Assembly (NCBI GenBank): GCA_030248295.1
Contig: JASANH010000647.1
Location: 186,001 to 250,000, forward strand
Length of the DNA: 64,000 nucleotides
Source of the DNA: Mesodorylaimus sp. YZB2_4
Lineage: Eukaryota; Nematoda; Enoplea; Dorylaimida; Dorylaimidae
Reading direction: 5' to 3'
The translations under genes were made by a program, and so were the position numbers. This document shows positions 1-10,565 of this stretch, one piece after another (the first letter of the stretch is position 1; the number at the start of each line of letters is the position of its first letter). The notes under the pieces are model-generated. The model worked only from the letters and a program-made list of their open reading frames with translations. It searched no databases and was not told where the DNA came from.

Positions 1-651
1 ACACGAGGCAATACTCACCCAAAAGCTATCCGAGCAAATGCTCTCAATGACAGGCCAATGCGGATGAAGAACTCGAAAAGGTAGTGTGAGCAGTTTGGAT
101 CCGGACAAAACCGTCATTGAAGCTAACAAGGAACTAACTCACTAGTAACTGGCAAGGATCATAACTGAAAAGCTGGTGCCACCACCTTGTAAGGAGCAAT
201 ATTAGACATGCTAGGAAGTAAGCCAAAGGAGACAGCACTTTCACTTTCACGCTGCAACGAGAGAAATTTATAGATCACCCTGTACTTATATGTACATAAC
301 AAATAAGGTTACAGTGGGCCGAAAAATTTGCATTACATTCAAAGCAGTTTCTTAACAATAAACAGACAAGGAATCTTAATGTTTAAAAAACTTTAACGCA
401 AACGAAAGCTTGTCATACAAAAAATTTATTCAAATCGACCGCCTACGCGCTTTACATTCACCCCTTCCCCCATCGCGAACACGCCAGCAGCTTATCGCGG
501 CACTGCTAGCTCCAGCATGACTGGTTTACTGGTGTACCTACCACTGAATATCTGCCTTTGCTTCAAGTCTGCTTCTGGGTCACTAGAATCGCTTCATACG
601 AATAAGACGAGCATGACTGCATTGCTAACAGGGACGATAAGCACGGTTCGA
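1..651. other. 3' flank of sulfotransferase copy A
   Basis: No convincing coding sequence. On the minus strand an AATAAA signal lies near 424-430, downstream of the sulfotransferase stop at 652, and is a plausible poly(A) signal for that copy. The plus-strand open frame at 517-1023 is antisense to the sulfotransferase and is discounted. Confidence 0.5.
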
Positions 652-1861
652 TCACTTTATCACTTGCCTTCCATGCTTTTTCAAGAACGATGCCTCTTTG
701 AGCAGGGCATCATAGTCGCTGAACCCCAGTTGCTTGCACACTGTCTCGGCCCACCGTTGAGCAATGTCTTGCCTTACCTTCGGGCCAGCACTTTTGCGCC
801 CCTCGCCGACTCGCCCACCATCTTTTCGAACCATTGTGCAGTTTATATTCCATTTTTCAGTTTCCATATATTTTGCAGAAGAGAGCACGAGATTGTCGGC
901 TGCAAAGCGCTTGTCATGTTTGGACATGTACTCGAAGGTGCAGAAACTGTAGACTCGAGAAAGTTCCTCTTCGTTCAGTGGTACTTGAATGAATTCTGCA
1001 ATTTTTGTGATGCAGAATTGTAGGTCGCTTTTCATATCCTCGTAGTGCAGCCACAACACGTCCGGATCGTCGCGCTGAGCATACCAGCTGGTCAAGAGAG
1101 CGTAATAGTCGCAAAGTTTTTGAAACCATTCCAACGCTGCACCCTCCTCCATGTCCTCTTCGGCGCCATAGAATCACAGGAAGAACTTGATGAAGGACCA
1201 ATGGCAATCGTAGGGGTCCCGAATGATTACGATGAATTTCATGCCGTCACCTTTTGGCACCAGATCATATTTGTCGTGGCATTTGAAAACCCGGGGATTG
1301 GCCACTTGCTCAGCGTTCACATCGATGGTGTAAATTGGATTGTGAAATGCTGGTAACCACCACGTCACTTCGTAGATGTCCTGAAATTAAAGTAAGCGCA
1401 TTGAGATAGAATGTTGACGCTAGCGTGGATCGTTATATTCAGACACTATTAGAAAGGCTCACATAATAAGAATCCCTGTGCCTAACGAATGGTCTTTTTC
1501 TCCTGAAATATCAATCCCGTCAAAACAACTCTCATTACGTGGTCTCCTACAATAGTTATGTCTCCAGTTCCTCCTATTCTGTGACTGATTTGATTGTCAA
1601 ATACCGCTTGAAACCAGGTGCAGCATCTTAAAAGTATCTTACTCCGACTGAAGGCTGACGCATATGAGACAGGTTCCCTACCTCAAAGTTTTCATCGCCT
1701 TTGGTCCGAATTTGATGCAATATCTGCTGCAGCCAAGTCGTTCCTGATTTGGGTGGTCCGACAACCACGACATCAGTTGGCCTTGGTTTATACGGGGAGG
1801 GCAATCGCTGGTTCGTCTCGTTGTCGCCGAAAACCCTTCGCATCCTTTCCATAGGATCCAT
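652..1861 (-). pseudogene. PAPS-dependent sulfotransferase copy A, interrupted by an in-frame stop
   Basis: Two exons on the minus strand, 1861-1682 and 1380-652, match the intact copy at 3702-5190 exon for exon and are the same lengths (180 and 729 nt). Exon 1 carries the 5'-phosphosulfate loop PKSGTTW. Exon 2 carries the FKCH catalytic-His region and the RDPYDC 3'-phosphate motif. At 1174-1176 the frame reads TGA where the intact copy has CGG (Arg129). The stop falls about 40% into the protein, so the C-terminal half would be lost. The downstream reading frame is otherwise open, so the break looks recent. Splice sites remain canonical. Sequencing error or readthrough are the alternatives. 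Selenocysteine is unlikely because the paralogue has Arg here, not Cys. Confidence 0.8.
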
Positions 1862-2837
1862 CTTGCTTTGATGGGGCAAGTTGAAAGTATTTGTTGACAC
1901 GTTTGATGTGTTAGAACATGAAGGTAGGCCTGGACAGATGATAAGCTGACTGTGGTGCAAGCATGGAAGACAGGGTTGCGGGTCCTTCTTTAAAAGTTTT
2001 CCTTGAACACAGATTAATCCAGTTGCACCAGTAGATTTCTTATCAGCCGAATGTTCGACCTTTGCTCACTTTAATTGCAATGCACCGTGACGCGCTGCAC
2101 AAACTTTTCAAAACACATCATGCGATGGCGGATAATTGGGGTAGTCAACGCCGTACGCTCTGTTTGTCCGCGTACCAAAAAAGTACATTCCGATAATAAA
2201 CCAGTTGAACTTTTTTGGCAGAGCACGCTGTTTTTGTAAGCCCAGCTCGGAGGGTACAACTTTGGTGCGAGTGCAAATTACATAACCTCCCAAGTATCAA
2301 TTCAAAATCTTCAGTGCCATGAATTTTGCGAGATGAGTTGTCAAGATCGGATAACAGGTCGCCTTTTTTCTCTCATCACAAGTGCAAGTTCAATCGGTGC
2401 CTACCTGAGAAGAACCGCAAATTTGCATTCAACATATCTGAACCCATTTTCTGAACTATGTACGTTATCACAGCAGGAACACTGACTCTGCTTTGCTGCG
2501 ACGCACAGCAAGCAGGAAGGATTATCAGAATTGAAGTGGTTGCTCATACGTTCAGTCTAGGACCTCCCATCATCAGATGCCCCTCGAGACGGCACCAAGT
2601 CGACCCCGCATATTTGTAAACATATCGCGCATAACTTGTTCAGAAAAATTGTTGTGGTCTGTGTATTATTCGACAGATAATTCTACAACTTCCTAATCAC
2701 TAGTCCTGGGTCTAATTTGTGTGTACTTATATAATTAATCTGAAATGCGTCAAAACCAACCCATCCCGTCAAACTGCATAGTTTGATTCTTATCCATGAA
2801 CACACGACCATGATCTACTAGCCCCTAGACCTTGCGC
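1862..2837. repeat. Segmental-duplication remnant, including a decayed serpin last exon
   Basis: This stretch resembles 5540-6860, behind the intact sulfotransferase. It holds one copy (about 2138-2240) of the promoter-like module found three times at 5395-6075. From about 2440 to 2800 it parallels 6310-6850, including a degraded minus-strand copy (about 2475-2612) of the serpin loop exon 6666-6478. In the remnant the acceptor AG is lost, a stretch near the start is deleted and the frame is broken. The duplication that produced sulfotransferase copy A therefore also copied the 3' end of the neighbouring serpin gene. Confidence 0.65.
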
Positions 2838-2957
2838 TCATACTGGTGACCCAAGTTTACTCGTGAGCAAATAGAGACTCGAGAGGTAAGAAGCATGTTG
2901 CTGACTTGACAATACAAGATTCCGACTTGCACTTAAAATAAAGGTATCATCATCTTC

Positions 2958-3120
2958 TGTCCTTTGCAGGATCTGTTGAACCCAGCTAGTGCCGCATTTC
3001 GGCGGTCCCACTATCACGACGGTCTTCGACAGTGCGGGGTAGGCGGCGAAGGATACCGTACAGAAGGCAAACACATTATTTATACTATTCTTCAGATCCA
3101 TCAAAGCCTTGCCAGCTGTT
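2958..3120 (-). pseudogene. Orphan sulfotransferase first exon (PAPS-binding loop)
   Basis: A minus-strand open segment encodes VVIVGPPKCGTSWVQQIL, clearly related to the loop VVVVGPPKSGTTWLQQIL in the two neighbouring sulfotransferases but with Ser-to-Cys and Thr-to-Ser changes. The residues before and after diverge from copies A and B. No good GT donor follows at the expected place, and no matching second exon lies before copy A. It is best read as the residue of a third copy. Splicing into a remote exon is possible but unsupported. Confidence 0.55.
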
Positions 3121-3209
3121 TGCTCAGCTGCACTAAATGCACTTAGGTGCCGGCGCCTGAAAGACTGTTTATGACATGTCTGATTCAACCAGGACATCGT
3201 GGGTTGCAA

Positions 3210-3701
3210 GACAGACTACCGGAATGCTTCCTCCTGATCGGCTGAGGAACTACTAAGCAGAAAGTACTGTACCATCAATCTATGTACTCCTTGTGCTGTC
3301 ATCCCATGCAGTCGACGAACAGCGACAATTGAGCGAGACTTAAACTAACACTATCGCCACTGATTGCAGCAGATTATCAAAGCATTCTTGATGAAAGGGG
3401 CTTCCAATTAACTCACCTGAGAGCTCTTACAGTCAGTTAAACTACGGATGTCGCTGGTTCATTGAAGTTTTGCAACATGGGGCGTAGGAAAAAGCCGTCA
3501 ATAGAGTTGGAAAGCATGTAGTTGTGTAGATGAATGGGATCATGAGACTACTCTCCAAAAAGTGGTATGTAGCACAAAACTGTTTTTATGTCAACCAACT
3601 CCGCAATACCTCAAAGTTAAACGAGCCACAAGGAAAGCTATACAGTACTGGAGAGTTATAAAACAGGTGTCGGCATCTCAGCTTCTGGGCGCACCACCCG
3701 A
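3210..3701. other. Intergenic, no gene seen
   Basis: Region between the orphan exon and the stop of sulfotransferase copy B. I see no open frame with family motifs and no RNA gene. Confidence 0.4.
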
Positions 3702-5190
3702 TCACTTTGTCACTTGCCTTCCATGCTTTTTCAAGAACGATGCCTCTTTGAGCAGGGCATCATAGTCGCTGAACCCCAGTTGCTTGTACACTGTCTCGGC
3801 CCACCGTTGAGCAATGTCTTGCCTGACCTTCGGGCCAGCACTTGTGCGCCCATCGCCAATTCGCCCACCATCTTTCCGAACCATCGTGCAATTTATATTC
3901 CATTTTTCAGTGTCTATGTAATTTGCCGAAAATTGCATTATATTGTCGGCTGCAAAGCGCTTGTCATGTTTGGACATGTACTCGAAGGTGCAGAAACTGT
4001 AGACTCGAGAAAGTTCCTCTTCGTTCAGTGGCACTTGAATGAACTCTGCAATTTCTGTGATGCAGAATCGTAGGTCGCTTTTCAAATCCTCGTAGTGCAG
4101 CCACAACACGTTCGGATCGTCGCGGTGAGCATACCAGCTGGTCAAGAGAGCGTAGTAGTCGCAAAGTTTTTGGAACCATTCCAACGCTGCACCCTCCTCC
4201 ATGTCCTCTTCGGCGCCATAATACCGAAAGAAAAATTTGATAAAGGACCAATAACAATCGTAGGGATCCCGAATTATTACGATAAACTTCATACCGCCGC
4301 CTTTGGGAACCAGATCATATTTGTCGTGGCATTTGAAAACTCTAGGATTGGCCACTTGCTCAGCGTTCACATCGATTTTGTACAGAGGAACGTCAACTGC
4401 TGGTAACCACCACGTCACTTCGTAGATGTCCTGAACATGCGTAGGGGTATTAAATGTCGGTTTCAGGTCGGTCTTCTCAGGCAAATCATGATGGCTTATG
4501 CACAGCGTTTATTCAAAAGTCCCTCCTCGAAATTACCCTATTCCCCCCCCCCCCACCCTTTTGAGAATGTTTGCGGGCCTTGGTTGAAACTTGTAGCTAA
4601 GACCTCCGTGTCTGAGGCTTGCCCGGATTTCGCAATCGATTAATAGATTGGTTAGGATCTGTTGTCTGTGAAGACACTTTGGAAGTAAATGGTATATCCT
4701 ATTCCTATTCCTATACTTTTGGCTCGTGGGTTGCAAATATTCTTAAAAACCGATCCAGCATCTGCCACGGTCCATCATAAAAATTGAATTTTTCAATGAG
4801 CATATCCCCATCCAGCCACCAATCGCAGTTCACCTACCCTACGAGATGTCACTCTACTTGGGTTTTGTTGAACTGGTTTCTGGCGGGCAGTGTTAGACTA
4901 ATGTCAGAGGGCGATGTCCAGCTGACAAAAGGTAAGGGGACCCCATCAAATCAGGCGTAGGTCGCAAGTTAGTCTCAAGGCCGTACATTCCAATGTGGGT
5001 CTACATGTACCTCAAAGTTTTCATCACCCTTGGTCCGAATTTGATGAAGTATCTGTTGTAGCCACGTCGTTCCAGATTTGGGTGGTCCAACAACCACGAC
5101 ATCAGTTGGCCTTGGTTTATACGGGGAGGGCAATCGCTGGTTCGTCTCTTCGTCGCTGAAAATCTTTTGCAGCCTTTCCATTGTATCCAT
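3702..5190 (-). CDS. Cytosolic-type PAPS-dependent sulfotransferase, copy B
   Basis: Predicted to transfer sulfate from PAPS to a small hydroxyl or amine acceptor; the substrate cannot be inferred. Two minus-strand exons: 5190-5011 (60 codons) and 4430-3702, joined in phase 0 with a 580-bp intron, giving 302 aa, which fits the SULT family. Visible motifs: 5'-PSB loop PKSGTTW at residues 37-43, a catalytic-type His at about 95 in FKCHDKYDLVP, the 3'-phosphate motif RDPYDC at about 114, and a C-terminal RKDGG...GDGR segment resembling the family's RKG motif. There is no signal peptide or membrane anchor. The start at 5190 is chosen because copy A shares the same Met and both proteins diverge upstream. 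A 12-base poly-C run (4543-4554) lies in the intron. Confidence 0.85.
4543..4554. repeat. Poly-C homopolymer, 12 bp
   Basis: An uninterrupted run of 12 C in the intron of sulfotransferase copy B. Longer runs occur at 28714-28726 and 53131-53147. Confidence 0.9.
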
Positions 5191-5394
5191 CTTGATGGCT
5201 TTCGGCCTGACGTAGTGAGTTGCAATTACTGTATTTGTCGTTACGGCGGGTGATGTGTCAGGATCACAATATACTGTAAGGTGCAGCAGGGCAGGTTGAT
5301 ACTGATTGTGGTGACAGCAGGCCGAAAAGTATGAATACAGCGAGCTGTGGCTGGTATATGTAAGCCTTGTTGACTTCGTCTTTATCTGGTTGCT

Positions 5395-6075
5395 GGCGCC
5401 GTTTGCTCTGTGTTCGCGTACCCAACAGATACATTCCGATAATGGACCAGCAACTACATTTACTGCCAGTTAAACACTGTATTTTGGCAGTGCACGCTAT
5501 TTTTGACTCACAAGCAGCTCCTAGTGTCTAATAGATTGCTTATAAGTCGAGTGCTCGTCAGTGGTTCCTTTTAATTGCAACGCCTCTATGTAGACTCGTT
5601 GAGAGCGCATTGTGGATTGACAGATAATAATAGTATGATCAACGCGCCGTGAGTTGAGTGCCTGTGTACCAAACAAGTACATTTTGATAAGGGAACTATT
5701 TTGGCAGTGAACGCTGTTTCTGCAAACTCATGCAACCAGCGCACTCAGGGGGGTGGGAGATGTGCGAGACCGAAGCCTTTGAGAGCGGTAACCCTAAGCA
5801 GCGGTACTCTCCAGGCGAACTGGAAAGACGGCTGAAACATGGGTTTGATGCCTTCGTGGTGACATAGAAATGCTGGTTACACTCACAGCCTGCTCACAGG
5901 TACAGGTTGTAACGTGGGGGTTGTATCGACGTAGCGTTATCGGGGTAGTCAACGCCGGCCGTCCGCTCTGTGTTCTCGTACCCAACAAATACATTCCGAT
6001 AACGGACCAGTAACTACATGTACAGTACTGCCAGTAACACTGTATTTTGGCAGTGCACGCTATTTTTGACTTACA
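5395..6075. repeat. Three copies of an about 100-bp module upstream of sulfotransferase B
   Basis: Copies at about 5395-5515, 5622-5735 and 5937-6075, with a fourth at 2138-2240, share an ordered set of blocks: a CGTACC-like start, TACATTCCGATAA, GGACCAG, then TTTTGGCAGTGCACGCT followed by a T-rich stretch. They lie just upstream of minus-strand sulfotransferase start codons. They could be promoter or enhancer modules or a short repeat that was duplicated with the gene. Confidence 0.6.
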
Positions 6076-6477
6076 ATCAGCTCATAGTGTCTAACGTTAA
6101 TCGTAATAAGGTTGTAACGTGTGCAAATGAAGCCTCTAAAATTTGCATCAATGCAAAAATCTTTTTGGTGACGTGACTAGCAGAATGCATAATTTGAGTA
6201 TCGAGTGGTGAGTCGACTTTTTCCTATCACGAGTGTGTCTTCGCCTGTGCCTACGAGTGTCTGTCTGTCATTCAGCATGATAGTCAGCATAAATTTAATG
6301 TACAGTATTTGAACCCATCTTCCAAACTATGTTATTGCAACAAGAATGTTCAATCCAAACGAAGTGGCACAGGACGTTACAGACTGTCCCTCCTCTCTAG
6401 ATATATCTAAGCTGCTATAGTACAAGGTTATCAGTGTGATAAAATACGTATTGCATCGAAGTGCGACCCCGAAACAG

Positions 6478-6666
6478 CTAGATCTCTTCTTTGATTTTAC
6501 CATTGACGACACGTCCGAGGAAGAGGACCGACTCTGCTCTGTTGTGACGCACAACAAACAGGAAGGGATGGTCAGCATTGAAATGGGTGTTGATACGTTC
6601 GGTGTGGGACGCCCCATCATCAGGTACACCTCGAGATGGCGCCGAGTCGGTTCCATCTTCGCCAAC
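6478..6666 (-). CDS. Serpin alternative last exon c
   Basis: Phase-0 terminal exon after acceptor TGCAG: 62 codons plus TAG. The loop starts EDGTDSAPSRGV, then the conserved ADHPFLFVVRH and VLFLGRV. Pro at about P10 would hinder loop insertion, so this isoform may be a weak or non-inhibitory serpin. A decayed copy of this exon lies at about 2475-2612. Confidence 0.8.
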   Translation of the reverse strand, partial: VGEDGTDSAPSRGVPDDGASHTERINTHFNADHPFLFVVRHNRAESVLFLGRVVNGKIKEEI

Positions 6667-9600
6667 CTGCATTGCACAATATAAACATAATGCATATAAC
6701 TCATTCAGAAAATTCATGCGGCCTACTTCATTTTTGATAGATAATTCTACAGCTTCCTAATTGCTAGTCCTGAGTCTAATTTGTGCGGTTACTTATCTAA
6801 ACTAATCTAAATTGTTTCGGCACCAGGCCGTCAAACTGCATGGTTTAATTCTCAGTCCCTCGGCACTCGTCTCGGGTCTATGAAACGACCCATGAACACG
6901 GACTGGCCACTGGTCTCGTGTCGGACAGCAAAAATGAACGGGTGATCGGCGATGAAGCTCTTCGATACCAGGAAGTCGCCAACAATGCTGACGGGGACGC
7001 TGGCAACGGCATTAGCGTCCTCAGTACCACGCTCGGCTACCTGAATGTAATCAGTAGCTTGTTAAGGGGTGGGGTATGAGCACACAGGGAGGCATGTAAT
7101 GTGGATAAGGGGAAGATAATATCTGACAATCAGTACAGGGGGTCAGTGGGAATGTGGGGACTTGGTTTTTCTCTCTTCATCAGTACGAACTCCTATCAGT
7201 GATGTAAGCCCTTACCATCTCCAGGTACCGCAGACACATTATACATGCAGTATTATGCACACCATGCCAGACCAAACTAGGACAGCTACCCCGCCGCATA
7301 CGCTAAAACACGTACAGCAATGTAAGATACGCACAGGCACGATACAGTCAAGCAATCCTGTCAATCAGCGCGTCCTCCGCTTTCGCGCAGGCCCGCCTTT
7401 ATTCGGATCAATCACTCGGCCCGTTAGCAGGACGGAACCACTAGCGTTATGGCGGACAAGAAAAATGAAGGCATGCTCGGCCAAAACGAACTTGGTGTGT
7501 TCATCGAGGACAGCTCCAGGGCCATGAGCCCCGTTTGACGCTTCAGATTCCGTCCCACGTTCATCGACCTAAATCCACATTTTATCAACCGACTTTCCAC
7601 TAAAAAATGTTCGAAGAAGAAAAAGCAAGCAAAGCATCGCCGAAATCGAACGTGCGAACATCGTGCGGAAAGGAGCGAACAAGACGAAATCAAACCGCAG
7701 ATAAAACGAACCAAAATGAGCTAACGATAACGTGCAAGAGCTCTAGCACTGGCTTGCATTCGAGACTGTTTTTGCGCAATGCACACTTTACAAGCTAGCT
7801 ACACTGCACTGCACGACTTGCTCAGATTTGGCACGTGATACGCTAAAAGTAGAGTAAGCTCAGCTCCTATAAGCCATCTGCTTAAACTTGAAGCCAGTGC
7901 TGCATGCGTGCAAGCTGAACTTGCTTCTAACCACAGATATGATAGAACGTGAGATAGGAGTGCGAGTCAGACCTGTCTTGCTTGCTAATCAGCTTTGAGG
8001 CGTGAAATCAGCTAAGAGAGGAGATGCCAAAACACTTACCTTGAAATAAGCTTGGTGGACGGCGCTGGTCGTAAAAAGATCGTGTTTCTTACTGATTCCA
8101 TGCATATCACCGCTGATATCGAAGATGAGCTTGATGCCCAACGCTTGCAAGGCTTCTTTCAATCTGAAGCGGTAGTTGATGACGAACTTGGGAATGGTCA
8201 CGTCCACTTTGGTATCCTTGGCAGCAGCCATCAAACGTTCCAATTCTTTCGGCTCAAGTGTGCGTTCCAGTTGGGACAGGCCTTCTCGATTGGTGGGCAG
8301 AATGATGTAGAGGGTCAGTTCGCGCTGTTTATAATCGATACCCAACACTTGCAAGTCGGGCTGCTCGTAGTAGCGGAACGTGCCTTCCATGCTCATCATG
8401 GGTACCTCGACACCAGGTGCATTGTTTGGTGGATAGAAGAGACGATTGTAAGTGCGTCCCTCAGCGAACGACTTATCCCACTGGGCATTAAGATAGATCA
8501 CATTGATCAATACCATGCGGTCGTCTGAATCGATATTGTTTGGTTGGAAAAGATTCAAGACCTTGTACTCGGTGTGGTCACGCACCCACTCGTTGATTTG
8601 CACACGAGACGAATCTGATTTTCTTTGGAAATCGAAATTGCCCGTCACAGTATCGAAGCACTTGCTAGCAACCTCGGCGTAGTCCCTGAATATGGGGAAG
8701 TTATTGTCGACGTAGAGGGCGTTGGCCATGTGAATGCTGTACAAGTGCGACTGACCACCTTCGCCTCGCAAACTGGCTGTCAAGGCAGCAAATGCCATGG
8801 CTTCATCTTCTCCGTGCAAAGAGGGCGAGAGAATCTGGTGCAGCTCTTGTTGTGCGACCGTCTTGGCACCCACTTCCATCATGGCCAAACCGATGGCGAT
8901 AGATGTCGGTGAGAAAAGGATGTTGTCCTTGGGTGAGTCTTCGATGGCTCGTTTGTACAGGCCGAGAGCCAGTTTCAGGTTGTCCTCGTTCAGCTTAGGC
9001 AACAGGCGGTAGTCTGCCTGGCACAAATACGGCCTATCGCCGCTCGTAATTAGTTGATCCAAGGTGGGCTGATTCGCGCTCGAATTGCCTGGTGGACCAG
9101 AATCGGGAGATCCAGAAACAGGGCTCAAAGTGGAGGAGGAAGAGGAGGCGCTGGTCGAGGCACTGGTGCTGGAAGAAGTCGAACTGTCGGAGGAGGCTCC
9201 ATCATTGCTGCCCGGTGAAGTAGATGAACTCCCACTGGTCGATGAGGAGCTGCTTGAAGCGGAAGTGCTTGAGGAGGTCGATGAGGAGGTCGATGTGCTG
9301 GTTGAGGTGCTGGTCGAAGTACTCGTCGATGTGCTAGTACTTGTGCTAGTCGATGTGCTGCTGCTGGTCGAGCTTTCCGAAGTACTACTGGATCCCGTAG
9401 AGCTCGTGCTGCCAGTGGTATCCTTGGATTCGCTGTCAACTCCCGCAGGCAGATTGGGGGCCGCGTCTGCGAGCACTGTACCTTGCTTACATCTGTTGCA
9501 CGTTTTCGGGCACCAGTGCTTTTGGAAAGTTCCTTCGGCCAATTTCTCACAGAAACCAGCCCAACTGGTGCATACGGGGGACAGATCGACGCAAAGGCTC

Positions 9601-10565
9601 GTTAGTTGTTGGTCCGAGTCTGAAAATGACACAAACTGTCACATTGACGTACGCAGATCACAGACCATGGCAAATATAAACTCTACGAGTAATCCTTTCA
9701 TGTGGTCTATCATCTAGGGCATGTCAAGGGGGGGCGAAACCCTCATGCCCCATTCGCATGCATCACGTATTTCCGTCTTTTTAACGCTCTTTCGCACAAT
9801 AAGACAAGAGTCGTAAGGGCTGTCATAAAGCCAGTTGACACAACTCATGGTCGAAATTGTAGTCTAAACGATGCGGCGATCGTAACCTGACAAAGGGCTC
9901 TATTCCACCTGGCCTAAGTACCACTCACATTCTCTTCATGAGTTTCAAGGCTCCAGAATCGGATGGAAACGTGACTTTTATGTCCCCCGATTGGCCACTG
10001 CAATTTGTGGTGTCATAACTTCACTAGCGACTGCGGCACCTGAACCAGGCGGTTTAGAAAAGATTAGAAAAAGACCCGTTCTTGTAACTTTATCTTGATC
10101 GCACCTGAATATTATAACCATGAATTGGACATCATGGAAGTAGCCCGGGAGAAAATGTGCACCGGAAAGTTGCAGTGATCAGTACAAAATATGTGAAGTG
10201 TGCACATATTTTGATCGCTAATGCATTCCCTGGTCGCAATGCACAAGTGGCAAACGTTGATGCTGAAATGCACTTCTATTAAAAGCAATGTTTTTTCAGG
10301 CCGAACCCCAAGACAAGCTACAAGGGACTCACACTGAACAGTCAAGTGCTCAATGGGCAAGAAGGTTTTTCTTGCGCAAGCTACTTTCATGGACAGTTAG
10401 GTACAGGATGTGGTGGGGTGGGTTGGGTAATGCGGTGGTTGTATGTAATGTGCCAGGAATGGCGAGACAAAATGCCACGTAGTACCCACCTGATTTGACG
10501 CCATCTCCGCGAACAGTCGATATTGCCACGAGAAGGATGATAAACACGATCGAGCGTTGAGCCAT
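6478..10565 (-). CDS. Secreted ShKT-domain serpin with three alternative reactive-loop last exons
   Basis: Minus strand. Exon 1 (10565-10490) encodes a signal peptide (hydrophobic core IVFIILLVAI). Exon 2 (9619-8040, joined in phase) encodes a ShKT domain with six Cys ending TCNRC, a long Ser/Thr-rich linker, and the serpin body through AVHQAYFK. Three last exons can then be joined in phase 0, each with its own stop: 7568-7365 (67 aa), 7040-6852 (62 aa) and 6666-6478 (62 aa). Each begins with a serpin hinge (ERGTE, ERGTE, EDGTD) and ends in the conserved strand pattern, e.g. ADHPFLFVVRH then LFLGRV. Predicted products are 614-619 aa. The 7040 version has the most inhibitor-like hinge (small residues at P12-P9); the 6666 version has a Pro there. 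Such exon sets are known for insect serpins and change target protease. An in-frame ATG at 10574 is an alternative start. Confidence 0.88.
6852..7040 (-). CDS. Serpin alternative last exon b
   Basis: Phase-0 terminal exon with the same length (189 nt) as exon c. The hinge ERGTEDANAVAS is the closest of the three to the small-residue inhibitory consensus, followed by ADHPFIFAVRH and SVFMGRFIDP. The isoform using it is the best candidate for a true protease inhibitor. Confidence 0.8.
   Translation of the reverse strand, partial: VAERGTEDANAVASVPVSIVGDFLVSKSFIADHPFIFAVRHETSGQSVFMGRFIDPRRVPRD
7365..7568 (-). CDS. Serpin alternative last exon a
   Basis: Phase-0 terminal exon, 67 codons plus TGA. 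The hinge is ERGTESEASNGA, followed by AEHAFIFLVRH and VLLTGRVIDP. It sits closest to the shared exon 8040-9619 and ends in a basic tail absent from the other two cassettes. Confidence 0.8.
   Translation of the reverse strand, partial: VDERGTESEASNGAHGPGAVLDEHTKFVLAEHAFIFLVRHNASGSVLLTGRVIDPNKGGPARKRRTR
9120..9420 (-). repeat. Ser/Thr low-complexity coding tract in the serpin linker
   Basis: Alternating Ser-Thr codons encode a long mucin-like linker between the ShKT and serpin domains. It is likely O-glycosylated and extended. The antisense frame (Glu/Val/Leu-rich) is a by-product of this repeat. Confidence 0.8.

Noticed and set aside
1174-1176. TGA as selenocysteine in sulfotransferase A (and at 46004 in aminoacylase copy 4)
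   Set aside because: Paralogues have Arg and Leu at these sites, not Cys, and the families are not selenoproteins.
517-1356. Plus-strand frames over the sulfotransferases
   Set aside because: Antisense to clear sulfotransferase exons with catalytic motifs on the minus strand; the same shadows recur over copy B at 3714-4406.
9085-9717. Plus-strand 210-codon Glu/Val/Leu-rich open frame
   Set aside because: It is the antisense of the Ser/Thr repeat in the serpin exon; the regular repeat keeps several frames open.
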